From: Helicostylum pulchrum
Lineage: Eukaryota; Mucoromycota; Mucoromycetes; Mucorales; Mucoraceae
Length of the DNA stretch: 64,000 nucleotides
Assembly (NCBI GenBank): GCA_025677825.1
Contig: JAIXMO010000006.1
Location: 186,001-250,000, forward strand
Direction: 5' to 3'
The notes under the pieces were generated by a model, which worked only from the letters and a program-made list of their open reading frames with translations, had not been told where the DNA came from and ran no database searches. Each line of letters starts with the position of its first letter. Positions within the stretch are counted from its first letter, which is position 1. This document shows, in pieces, positions 48,920 to 58,592 of this stretch. The position numbers were made by a program, and so were the translations under genes.

Positions 48920-50185
48920 TTATGCGGATCTAATAGAGGAATTTTTTATATAATGATGTACTCCCGATCGAGCCCAAAACATGCATAATTTAAGCCAGAC
49001 GCATTCTTGAAATAAGCTTTGTATTGTTCTTTGATCTTGTAATCCAGACCGTACATGTCGAATAAACACATAGAAATCACAAACCGCCACCAATCTATCT
49101 CTGCAAGCTCTATCGATCCAGAACCAATCTGTATCATGTTCTTTTAATTTAAATCGAAATAAATCGGTATTCATCATTGCGCCGCAACCGTAGCACTGTT
49201 GTTGTGTTTCTTCATTGGATCGAAATTTAAATGCGTTGGTGACAAAGGAAGATCTTCTTACTACGGGTTGTTTCGGTGCAAGCATTCTGTCGTCGTGTGA
49301 GTGTCGTTTTTTAGGAGTCTCGGATTCTATAAAACAAGGTTCGTGAATAATGGCTTCCAATACTCTTTTTGAAGATATACGACTTGATTTTAAAGTATTG
49401 CCAAAACGAAGACAGGGTTCAATATCAAGATCCAGACATAGCTTAAGGAACGGTAAGCGATGAATGGTATCCAGTGGAGTAATTGGAGCCAATGAAAGAA
49501 AGTCTTTAAATAATTTGAGCCAACCATCATCTAAATAGATATTTGTCGGATCCATACATTGTTGATGCTGTTGTTGTTGTTGATCAATATGAATGACAGG
49601 TACATTATTATTACCGTTTAATGGTGATAACGTCAATAAATGATCACTTTCAAACTTTTGTTTTAATTCTTTTAGTTGATCTCTTTCATCACCTAATTCT
49701 TGATAAGCCAACGTTAATTCAGTTTCCAATCGAGTTGCTTTCTTTTCTGCATAATATCGAGCTCTCTTTTCTTGAGATACCATTTCGTTTGCCTGTTCAA
49801 ACAATCGAGACGATAAATCTTCTAATTCAGATTCTACTTGAAATCGAGCTTGTTCGGCTATTTGAATACGATCGCTTTGTTCGATATATCTTTGATTTAA
49901 TCGCAGTAGATCTTGCCGAAGATCTTGGATCTCTTGTGATTGCTTTTGTATCACCATGTAATAAGCTGAGTTGTTTGGTTGACTCAAAGAAGAATCTTCC
50001 TCTTTCAAAATACTAGACAAGCTACTGCAACTAACGTGTAAAGATGAATTGGGAGAGTAAAAAGAACCGGGTGACTCATCAAAGTTATTAGGGGGCGCTA
50101 ATAAAGCAGGCAAAGGCTTTAATGTGATGGGTACAGAAATACCGTTTCTAGTGTGATACGAATCAATTAAAATGACAGGATCCAT
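48920..50185 (-). CDS. SEC2: Sec2-type Rab guanine-nucleotide exchange factor
   Basis: A single-exon minus-strand gene of 421 residues. A long coiled coil spans about residues 75-185 and contains ELEDLSSRLFEQANEMVSQE followed by KRARYYAEKK. This is the conserved Sec2/Rabin8 core (SLFEEANxMV) that opens the Rab nucleotide site. A His/Gln-rich linker follows, then a C-terminal region with YGCGAMM and Cys/Trp-rich segments found in fungal Sec2 relatives. Sec2 activates Sec4/Rab8 on secretory vesicles and drives polarised exocytosis, important for hyphal tips. Length is shorter than yeast Sec2. The start at 50185 is the first ATG of a long open frame. Confidence 0.87.
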   Translation of the reverse strand: MDPVILIDSYHTRNGISVPITLKPLPALLAPPNNFDESPGSFYSPNSSLHVSCSSLSSILKEEDSSLSQPNNSAYYMVIQKQSQEIQDLRQDLLRLNQRYIEQSDRIQIAEQARFQVESELEDLSSRLFEQANEMVSQEKRARYYAEKKATRLETELTLAYQELGDERDQLKELKQKFESDHLLTLSPLNGNNNVPVIHIDQQQQQHQQCMDPTNIYLDDGWLKLFKDFLSLAPITPLDTIHRLPFLKLCLDLDIEPCLRFGNTLKSSRISSKRVLEAIIHEPCFIESETPKKRHSHDDRMLAPKQPVVRRSSFVTNAFKFRSNEETQQQCYGCGAMMNTDLFRFKLKEHDTDWFWIDRACRDRLVAVCDFYVFIRHVRSGLQDQRTIQSLFQECVWLKLCMFWARSGVHHYIKNSSIRSA

Positions 50186-50305
50186 TATTTACATATAAAT
50201 ATAGGAGCAAATAAAAGAAAAAGATAAAAAATAAACCTCTTTTTTTTAAAAAAAATAAAAAAGAATCGGAAAATTAAGTAAATACAGAGTTATTAGTTAT
50301 TAGTT

Positions 50306-52492
50306 TTATTCGAATAAATCGACATTGGCAGGCATTTCGAAAGTAGGAGATTCAAGATCTTGCCAATTATCTGCTCGTAACTTGGAAAAAAGAATCGAGT
50401 CCTTAACAAAGCTTTGATATAACGAAGAAACAAATGCTTGTTGTTTATGAAGATACGTCATTTCTGACCACATGCAGTACCTTATAAAAATTTGACGATC
50501 TTGTTGATGCGTCAACTCTGTTTCGTCCTACATAATAACATTAATCATAATAAAGATTACAAAAATAATAAAAACTTACTGTTCGAATGGATTCCTCTAA
50601 CTTTTCAACATCTGATTCTAATCCAGGAACACCTTTATTTTGATGAACCTTTGCACGATTTGCTTGTAATCGTTTCTCAATAACTTCCATTTGACTAGTA
50701 GATATTCTTCCTCTACGTTCATCCAAATCCTATATTAGAAGTATATAAATACGATGATAAAATATTGTATAATACGTTTTTTTACCCTAAAAGATACCAA
50801 TAAATCTCTAAACTTTTTTAAATTTTCTAAAACACCATCAGTAGCATTTCCTACTTGATCTTCCAATATACTACTTTCACTTTGCATGTGCTTTGCAACA
50901 TTTTCATAACCTTTTACAACATATTGACAATTTCTACATTCACCAGCATGATATCTTAATTCCGCTTCAGCTAAAGAGTTTAAAGCGATTGAATATCTGG
51001 AGAAATCAGTTGCTTGACCATGCATGCGTCTGATCATTCTTTCCATAATAAAACAAAGATTAACATAATGATTTATACCAGCAGCAACTCTTTTTCTTGC
51101 TTTTGATAACTGTTCATCTAAATTGGCAGGTACCATTTGATCCAATTCACTTATATTATACACTTTTCTTTTAAATTCTTCATCTAGATTGGGTGGATTT
51201 TGTTTACGCCAAGCAGATAATTCACTTGGTTCAGTAAGAAATCTAGAAACGATTTCATCCTTTCTCAAAATGGGGTGACGAATAATGGCATTAATAAACC
51301 TTGATAATCCTTTCCTTCTCTTTTCTAAAAAAGTGGCATCTCTACCACCTAATTTTTTAGGTGGTAAATTAGGTAAGGCTCGAAAGGGATACCTTTTGGT
51401 TAATATCTCCAGTAACCACCAAAAGTCACTGTATCTTCTTAACACAATCGATGATCTCTTTTCGTTGGTCACTATATAATTTACGTGCTTAAATATAAAT
51501 CCTTCTCGCTCAGGAGCAACTGTTACTGCAATCTCCTCTAAATGTTTAAACCAATGACGCGTATCCAATTTTTTGGTCGTGGTATCATGGCTACTATAAG
51601 ATGTCGAGGTCTTTGGTGATTTCATACCCGGATATCCATTATTACTACTTGTATGATTAGATTTTGTAGTTGGTTCAGGTGAAATGGGATGATCAATAAC
51701 TGGTGAAAGTGGTGGCTTTGGTTCTTGCTCGTTATACATACTAGGTTCAGGTAAGTCTACATGTAAAAAAAGGTTAAAACAGTCATATAAACAAAACAAA
51801 AACAAAACAAAATTACAGTTTCTGTTTCGGTAAAGACTATCAATGGATACATCTATTTTAGAGCGGTTTTAGTTGCTAGTAGTATCATAAACACATATAC
51901 CCTCTCTGTTACCAATTTTATTTTGAGCGCAGGCAAGTAATGCAATGGCTGTATTGAATTCAGACTGAGTTACATAAGACGCGCCATCTGGTACCACAAT
52001 TTGCATAATCTATATATAACACACGTAAGTTTGTTTGTGTTCCTATGGAGTATAAAAAAGTATTATTATTATTACCATCTCAATGTGATTAGCCGAAATC
52101 TTTCCTTTTGACAAAATGTTTGTTAAACTAGAAAGTGATACTCTTCCCGAACGTTGACTTGTTGAAAAAAGTTGTTCATACATATTGGGTAACCGAACAC
52201 CCGCTAATAATAAAAAATAAAAAATGAGTATAAATATAAATATAAATATAATGTGTAAAGTATTTTTACCCAAGACATTAGTTGCATCAAATAAAGGTGT
52301 GTGCTCATAGTTGAGATTAGGACTAGTAAAAGACCTTGTTGATTGAGTCATGCTTGCAGCTGTATGATTACCCCAAGGATCTTGTTCATATTGAGAAGAA
52401 AACATGGATGTTGTCAGCGTATTTCCTAGTATTGAGTCAGAAGTACTATCAAACATGGAGCTAGATAGTGGATCGTCGTCTTCATGTAACAT
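50306..52492 (-). CDS. MVP1: Sorting nexin Mvp1/SNX8-like
   Basis: Six exons on the minus strand (52270-52492, 52076-52203, 51901-52009, 50786-51756, 50580-50729, 50306-50527) give 600 residues. An acidic N-terminus leads to a helical segment with GVRLPNMYEQLFSTSQ and FNTAIALLACAQNKIG, which fits the EH-like part of Mvp1/SNX8. A PX domain follows: KHVNYIVTNEKRSSIVLRRY, SDFWWLLEILTKRYPFRALP and PPKKLGG with its basic lipid-binding residues. The C-terminal about 330 residues form a helical BAR domain. Mvp1 binds phosphatidylinositol 3-phosphate and tubulates endosomal membrane to recycle cargo without retromer. The myotubularin gene at 58.6 kb acts on the same lipid class. Confidence 0.92.
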
Positions 52493-52571
52493 TTTCTTAT
52501 TAAAAAAAAATTGCAGAAAGAGAAAAATAAAAAAAAAAGAGAGAGGTCGGAGATAAAAGCAATGTTATTAT

Positions 52572-54662
52572 TTATTTATTACATTTGCAAATGATTGAGA
52601 TGATGGATTGTTCTAACTTTTCAGTCATTGGCTCGGAACTGTCTAATGCTTCTTCTACACACGCAAAGAGTTATTAATAAAAACATCACTTTTTTGCTAT
52701 CATATATAAAACCTTACCCAAGAAGTTGATAACAAGCTGCTGGACATCCTTAATTAAAGTCAAGTTTTCAACAAGAGGTTCAACAATATGAACCATATGC
52801 TCTACAAATGTTACGGTGTAAGGAGCAATTGCCATACTTAATACCTAATAAAATATTGTTATTTTTTAACTTCAGTTCACAATCCCGATTTTTTTTTTTG
52901 GTATTACCTTCTTGACAAAGTGAACGATTAAACTATCATCCAGTTCTCTTCCGACACCACCAAAGTACTTAAGTACTGGTAACGTATAATGTAACTGAAC
53001 TAAATAAAGCATGCGATCAACCCAAGTTCTTTGCAAAGTCAACTAATAAAAAAGAATTAGTTTTTTTTCTAGTAAACGTAAATTTAGCTTGTATTACCTG
53101 AATCTCGGGTGCAAAGATTTCCGTCTTGTGCTTGATACATCTTTTAATAACATCAAATACAATAGCTTGTTGAAGTTGATGACGGTCAGCAATCTCATCC
53201 AATATTAATAACAATGAAGGTGTCTCCTTTGTGTTAAAGTAAGTTTCGAAATACGCTGTGTGAATAGCCATATATTCAATCCATAATAATATGCCCATAG
53301 AACCAATAGGAAATCTAATAGCACTAATGATATATTTCATCGCACCGGTAATACTTCCTACTTCTGTCTTTGTGGATAAACAAGTATATAAATCTTTCAA
53401 TACTAACTGTACTTTAAATACATCATCCTTTTGTTGTAATTTGGGCCTCGTATCATTGATAGTAGTAGCATAACTAATAAGATAGGTCACATCATCTACC
53501 ATATCTGCTCTTAATAATAAACCATCGTGAGGTACATATAATGATTTCAACATTTTTATAATCAAATCGTATTCACACAAATACATGGTTGCTGGTGGAT
53601 TCTCACATGAATAAAATCTTTTTAAACTAATCAAATCTCCAGGTGTAATATTGGTTGAATTCATAATTGACTTGATTGTTCTTGAAAGATCAACAGGTGC
53701 ATGCGAGACATGACCATGTAACAAATCAACAAATGCGTGATTTCCTCGATTTCTGGCCGCTAATTCGAGTTCTCGACGAAGACGTATAAAAGGTGCCGCT
53801 CCAAATTCATCATATAATCTTCCAATTAAAATCTGTGCATATAAGTATGTATCCTCTCTTTCACAGCATACCCTCTAGTATATTATGTTAGTAATACATT
53901 TTTTTTTTTATAAAAAAACAGTTTTTCTTTACGTACTACAAGGTTGGGTATATATTGATCAAATTCAGAATCATCTTTTACTACAAGCTCAGTTAAAGCA
54001 TCTTCAAGAATTAAATTATATACTTTGACATATGTTGATGCTGTCCTTAATTTAGCAATCTCTCTTTCATGCCCTACTTCAGCAATACGCTAAAAACTCT
54101 ATATATTAATATACCGTTTTTTTTTCGTGTATAAAAAAAAAACTTACAAGGATAGCAAAATTAAGAAAACTACTACTAGGATATTTTTCCAATAATTCAT
54201 ACATGGTTTCTCTCCATTGTGGATCCTGAATAAGTACATCAAGCCATTGAGGTGCAGTGTATGTCCTTGATTGCATAAAATATTTATCACAACGATTAGG
54301 ATCAAATCTGTTTTTCAATTGTTGTCGAATAGCTTTTCTTAAGATCTTATGACTATTTAAACCAATGGAATCAACTGAAATAGAGGTGGCATTACACATG
54401 GAGGGTATTCCAAGGTATGATTCTGATAATAAATTTACTGCATCCATGGGTAATCCACCTAAATTTAAATATTCTGATAATGCATCGGTATAAATATTTT
54501 GTTCAAGAATGGCATCTAAAAAAAAGGGTATAAATAGTTGGTAAATGTATAGCTACTAAATATATATATATGTATATATATGTATATATATGTATTCATA
54601 CCTTTTTGAGAAAGAGCCTTCTTATAGTCATCAATAGTAGCAATTCTTAAATTCTTTGACAT
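52572..54662 (-). CDS. NELFCD: NELF-C/D (TH1) homologue
   Basis: Seven exons on the minus strand (54602-54662, 54148-54515, 53937-54089, 53098-53874, 52908-53042, 52718-52844, 52572-52654) give 567 residues. The whole chain is helical, like the TH1 family. Matching stretches include IDSIGLNSHKILRK-type N-terminal helices, GILLWIEYMAIHTAYFETYF, LLLILDEIADRHQLQQAIVF, LQRTWVDRMLYLVQLHYTLP, VLKYFGGVGRELDDSLIVHF and VLSMAIAPYTVTFVEHM. These are collinear with metazoan NELF-C/D, including the LDEIxxxHQL and DRMxxLxxxxxxLPV motifs. NELF holds RNA polymerase II near promoters. It is missing from budding yeast, so its partners in this fungus matter. The donor after exon 3 has two in-frame choices. Confidence 0.82.
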
Positions 54663-54939
54663 TGTTGCTCGTATATATATATAAAAGAGCAAAACGCGAC
54701 CTTGTTATAAAAAACAATTTTTTTTTTTCTGGTATTTTACGTCAACCAATAAGACTACGTTTTTAAAAGAACTTTTATTGGCTGATAAAATACTTTTGAG
54801 CTCATCAAACTCATAATATTATCTGTGCTATTCACACCGATAGGGTTGTTCGTGCTGCCATAAGAACAAATCCACCGAGAAAAGGAATCCAGGCTGCTAA
54901 AACAAAGTAATAATTGACAGGAAAGAACTGCAACCAAAA
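54663..54939. other. NELF-C/D promoter region
   Basis: A short AT-rich spacer upstream of the minus-strand NELF gene. Fragmentary plus-strand coding-like sequence may be the decayed 5' part of the transposase relic that follows. Confidence 0.35.
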
Positions 54940-55301
54940 TTAATAAAGAAGATTCAGAAATTGACGATAATAAGCCTGCTCCAAAAGATAAGACTACTGC
55001 TTACTTGCTCAAATTTATTAACGGACTTCTTGATTATTTGAATTGAGACGAAGCTTTAAGGGAAAGTATGTCGTTATAGATAATGCTTCTATTCATAAAT
55101 TCAAACCAATATTACAGAAAATTGAAGGTAGAGGTTATAAAGTCATGTATTTATCTCCTTATTCGCCTGAATTAAACCCTATCGAACAATTTTGGGCAAT
55201 AGTTAAACATAAAATTAAGCGCAATTGACTCTTTATATGCCGCTTGCGTTACGATTGCAACAACCCATCTCAATTATATTGTTGAGAGCTTTAAAGGGTA
55301 G
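54940..55301 (+). pseudogene. Tc1/mariner-type transposase relic (DDE_3)
   Basis: Only the C-terminal catalytic half survives, in three frames. One frame gives KTTAYLLKFINGLLDYLN and a stop. A second (55043-55226) gives KYVVIDNASIHKF, with the second catalytic Asp, then YLSPYSPELNPIEQFWAIVK. The latter is the diagnostic Tc1/mariner PYSPxLNPIE motif. A third frame continues DSLYAACVTIATTHLNYIVE to a stop at 55301. The N-terminal DNA-binding domain is absent. Related elements are common in Mucoromycota genomes (general knowledge). The copy is certainly inactive. Confidence 0.85.
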
Positions 55302-55659
55302 AGTGATATATTTTATGCAAATCAATATTAAAAAAAGAAGTTGGTAAAAAGACCTTTATATTTTCTAAAAAGCATTTTTACGTGGGTGTTTTATTGTAAT
55401 GGTTAATGATTTTAAGTTTAGAATGGCTAGAGAAGCTATTAAAGCCTAAAAAAGGACATTTTTACAGTGATTGAAATAAGGTGTTTTCTTTGTACGATTA
55501 AACATCAGAAAATGATTCTTTTGCCCACGTCGCTTAATACGAGTTAGTCCTTAGAATGTATTCTTTAATACCAATTATTAAAAAATGCTTGCTGTTTTAT
55601 ATTTTTTTCGATTTTTTCTGCTTTTTTTTTCGATTGGTCATTTTTGAAATTTTTGATCA
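55302..55659. other. AT-rich flank of transposase relic
   Basis: No coding sequence or recognised motif. Long T runs near 55603-55632. It may include the decayed 3' end of the transposon. Confidence 0.35.
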
Positions 55660-56249
55660 TTTTGGGGGGTCAACCCCTTTTGTGTTTTTGTAAATACTCC
55701 GGCTCCAGTTCGACTTTCTTTGTGTATAAAACAATGATAATAAAGTGCTCTTTTAAGCGCATTTTATTCAACTAAAAGCATATTTTTGTTGAAAACACTA
55801 AACGAGTAATCACGGTTTTACGACCTTTTTTTTTCGCTAAATTTGAGTTAAGTGATCCTTAAATTAGCGAATTCTTTAAAGCGTGTTTTCTCGCCCAGTT
55901 TTAGATGTAGCACTTTCTTTTATAAACATCCAATATATAGTTTTTAAATATCTATATTTGGTGTTACAACCAAACACAGTAGTAAAAAACTATATTTTAC
56001 GTAATCGCGAAGCTTTGAAAATGGTTACACGATGTTACACTAAAAAAGTGTATTTTTTTCCCAAAAAAAAAAAGGTCTAAAACAGCGATTACTCCTTAAG
56101 TGTTTGCATTAAAGGTATTATTTAAAGTGGATTAGAAGCGTCTAAACGAGTTCTATGCCATCCATGCTTTTTTCACAAAAATAAGAAAATTGGATCAAGA
56201 GTAATAATAAAATAACTACAAAAACACAAAAGGGGTTGACCCCCAAAAA
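55660..56249. mobile_element. Element bounded by near-perfect 32-33 bp inverted repeats
   Basis: The left arm at 55660-55692 contains GGGGGTCAACCCCTTTTGTG and then TTTTTGTA. The right arm at 56217-56249 is its reverse complement, TACAAAAACACAAAAGGGGT then TGACCCCCAAAAA, differing by one G/C. A second inner pair, 55793-55829 and 56071-56106, shares GAGTAATCNC, GGTTTTA and flanking AAACACT in inverted order. At about 590 bp with no coding capacity it resembles a foldback or MITE-type element. It is not the same family as the 42751 element. No target duplication was identified. Confidence 0.6.
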
Positions 56250-56484
56250 AGAAAATAAAAAAAAACAAAGTACGTTTTTGATTTTTTTATTAAAGATATA
56301 TTTAAAATAACTATTTTGTATTAAATAACTTGGGTCCAAAACGCATTTTCTGTTTTTTAAAAAAATAAAAACCAATCTTTATATAACTGCTAATTTTAGC
56401 AGTGATTTCTTATGTGAGCGATTTTTAGAAGTCCGGTATCTCAATGAGCGCTTTTTTTAGCAGTGATCTTTTTAGCGCAATTGC

Positions 56485-56655
56485 TCTTCCCCCTTTTTCC
56501 CTTAGGAATGGTTTTATTATCATTACAGAGTTGGTAATGAAAGCCAATTTAATACTTGCGCTGTATCCTTATCGCTAGATATAAACTATATCTTGTCCAC
56601 TGTCCATTTAAGGGTGGATTACTTCCAGATTTCGGCGACCCTTAATTCATGTGGC
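56485..56655 (+). repeat. Partial copy of the inverted-repeat element, direct orientation
   Basis: This stretch runs in parallel with 43010-43210: a C-rich start, TTAGGAATGGTTTTATTATC, then AATTTAATACTTGCGCTGTA, ATATAAACTATATCTTGTCC, and the terminal block CATTTAAGGGTGGATTACTT followed by CCAGATTTCGGCGACCCTTA. Its terminal block shares CCAGATTTCGG with the inverted copy at 48228. The left end is missing. Confidence 0.6.
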
Positions 56656-57080
56656 AATTTTGTACCTTTTAGTAGACGGTTCAACGGCGTTTGGGAAATT
56701 ATTATAATACGTAGCATTCGTGATTTAAAAGCACCTGATTTACGGGATACTGTTTTTGTATAAAGTGCCAAGGCAATAAACTTGGAGTTTATATTTATGA
56801 TATGGACACGGAACTCAAAACAGTTTTCTCTCCCGCCAAGCATTTGATATTCACAACAAATGTATAATAAATATATTCAAATCTAAGCTCTCCTCTTTTC
56901 TTACTTAACCACATGTGAATTATAGAATGATAGTATAATTGTACCACGTTTCAATAGAGCGGTTTAAAGATAAATAACCAATTGGTTAGTTATGTTTATA
57001 TAAAAAAAAGGGACTAATCACAAGTTATTTTTAAAACGGATATAAATAAAACGGCGATAATTTAGTTTGCATCCAACGTT

Positions 57081-57119
<39 letters not shown>

Positions 57120-57953
57120 CGCTTAATAGGTTGGAAATAAGATCCCCCATTCAAATGATTCATCAATTGTGACCCAAACTAAATCATGAGTGAGCTGATA
57201 AACATATAAATGATTACGTACGATGGTTCAATGCATTACGAACTCATCAAGCTCCTACGTTTTTACAAAGTCAATTTGTTCCTCAAACGATTTTATAGTT
57301 ACTAGTATATTCAGAGTCGAAGAAAAAAGTGGAGTATACACGTTAAGAAGGACAATGGATACCCTCGTTTGTATAAATACACCGTATCAGTGACGTAGAA
57401 TAAATAGCACTAGATTATATAGTTCCCCACTTTAAAAAGAGAATCTTATAAAGAAAAAGAGATTGATTTAACCTGATTATTTTAATCAATGTAAATAGCT
57501 TACGAAATCAGCTTGGCATAATCATTTTATTTCGCTTATCCTATTTTGAAGATCACCATTTGCTTACTATAAGAGGTTTTAATCATGGGTTACCACTATA
57601 GTGTTTATTTTTGTCTGACAATCTCACAGAAAAAAAAAGGGCTCCGAATAAGCGCCAACACCAAGTTGATTTTTGTAGATCATAAGTACACAGCATTAAA
57701 CTAAATTAAGGTTCACTAAAAGGATACTATTTATTCAATAAAGGTATAGCTTATTTTATTGTATAATTTATAAAAAAATAAGGTATTTATGTTACAGGTA
57801 AGATTATATAAAGTTTAATATGTATATAGTATTGAGGATACTAATAAAATAGAGAACATAAAGTTCCAAGTAGGAGAAGATTCTATAAAAGAGAATACAC
57901 ACTGGTCAACAACAAAAAAACCCCCAACTAGTATTCAAGATATTATTTACTTA
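56656..57953. other. Long intergenic region with GT microsatellite
   Basis: About 1.3 kb without coding potential. A perfect GT/TG dinucleotide run of about 34 bases lies at 57084-57117. The rest is AT-rich, and the last 100 bases are the 3' side of the small minus-strand gene. Confidence 0.5.
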
Positions 57954-58199
57954 CTAGCAACAGCATTCTTCACAGACACAACAACAACCGATAGCAGCTA
58001 AACAATTAGTTATACAACCTGCACCACCTCTTAATCTTAGCAAAATTGACCCGGATTCTTCATTACGGTGGTGTTCACATTGTTCGGTAGTTTGTCCTGA
58101 GACGTCAGAAACAGCTTGAGTAGACATGTTTTCAATACTAGGATAAGCAGCAGGAGAGGACATTTTTGCCATAGGGATTTCAGTGATGGGTTGACTCAT
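57954..58199 (-). CDS. Small protein with C-terminal cysteine cluster (CYSTM-like)
   Basis: A single exon of 81 residues. The first 50 residues are polar, with MSQPITEIPMAKMSSPAAYP and an acidic/His stretch. The last 25 residues contain nine cysteines in a short hydrophobic setting, closing GCCCVCEECCC. This matches the architecture of the cysteine-rich transmembrane (CYSTM) module proteins: a variable soluble N-terminus and a palmitoylatable, membrane-inserting cysteine tail. CYSTM proteins have been linked to stress and metal tolerance in yeast and plants. The family call is by architecture. A promoter hairpin at 58460 lies 260 bp upstream. Confidence 0.62.
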   Translation of the reverse strand: MSQPITEIPMAKMSSPAAYPSIENMSTQAVSDVSGQTTEQCEHHRNEESGSILLRLRGGAGCITNCLAAIGCCCVCEECCC

Positions 58200-58592
58200 T
58201 TTTTAAAAAAGTAATTAGTAGTTTAGTTTATAAAGAAGAAGGGAGAGAGAGACTTGATTAATTTATGCTCTTTATATGTATACAAATAAATTTTTTTGCA
58301 TAACGTAGCACAAATGAGGTATTTTTTTGTTACACTCCTACGCTTTTCTTGGCAATTTAGTAACAGCAAAAATCGTCATCGCCCATTTAGTTAGTAACGC
58401 AACCCCTTTGTCATTAAAAAAGAAAAAAGTGACATCAGTTAGTCACTATAAATATCATTGGTTCCACTACCAATTTAAGGATACATCTTCAAATCGGTAG
58501 TGGAGCCATTGTAAGCAGTTGTATGTATATATGTATATATAGATTTATATGAAACAGAAACATTTGTGAAATGTAAAAAAAAAAGATTGTAT
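58200..58592. other. Spacer with hairpin
   Basis: A 393-bp spacer between two minus-strand genes. Positions 58460-58471 and 58496-58507 form an inverted repeat (GGTTCCACTACC / GGTAGTGGAGCC, 11 of 12 pairs) around a 24-nt loop. The loop words recall the terminal repeat of the 42751 element, so this may be a short solo remnant. Confidence 0.45.

Noticed and set aside
57084..57117. GT run as a telomeric or regulatory signal
   Set aside because: A simple dinucleotide microsatellite with no telomere-like unit or nearby gene; treated as ordinary repeat.
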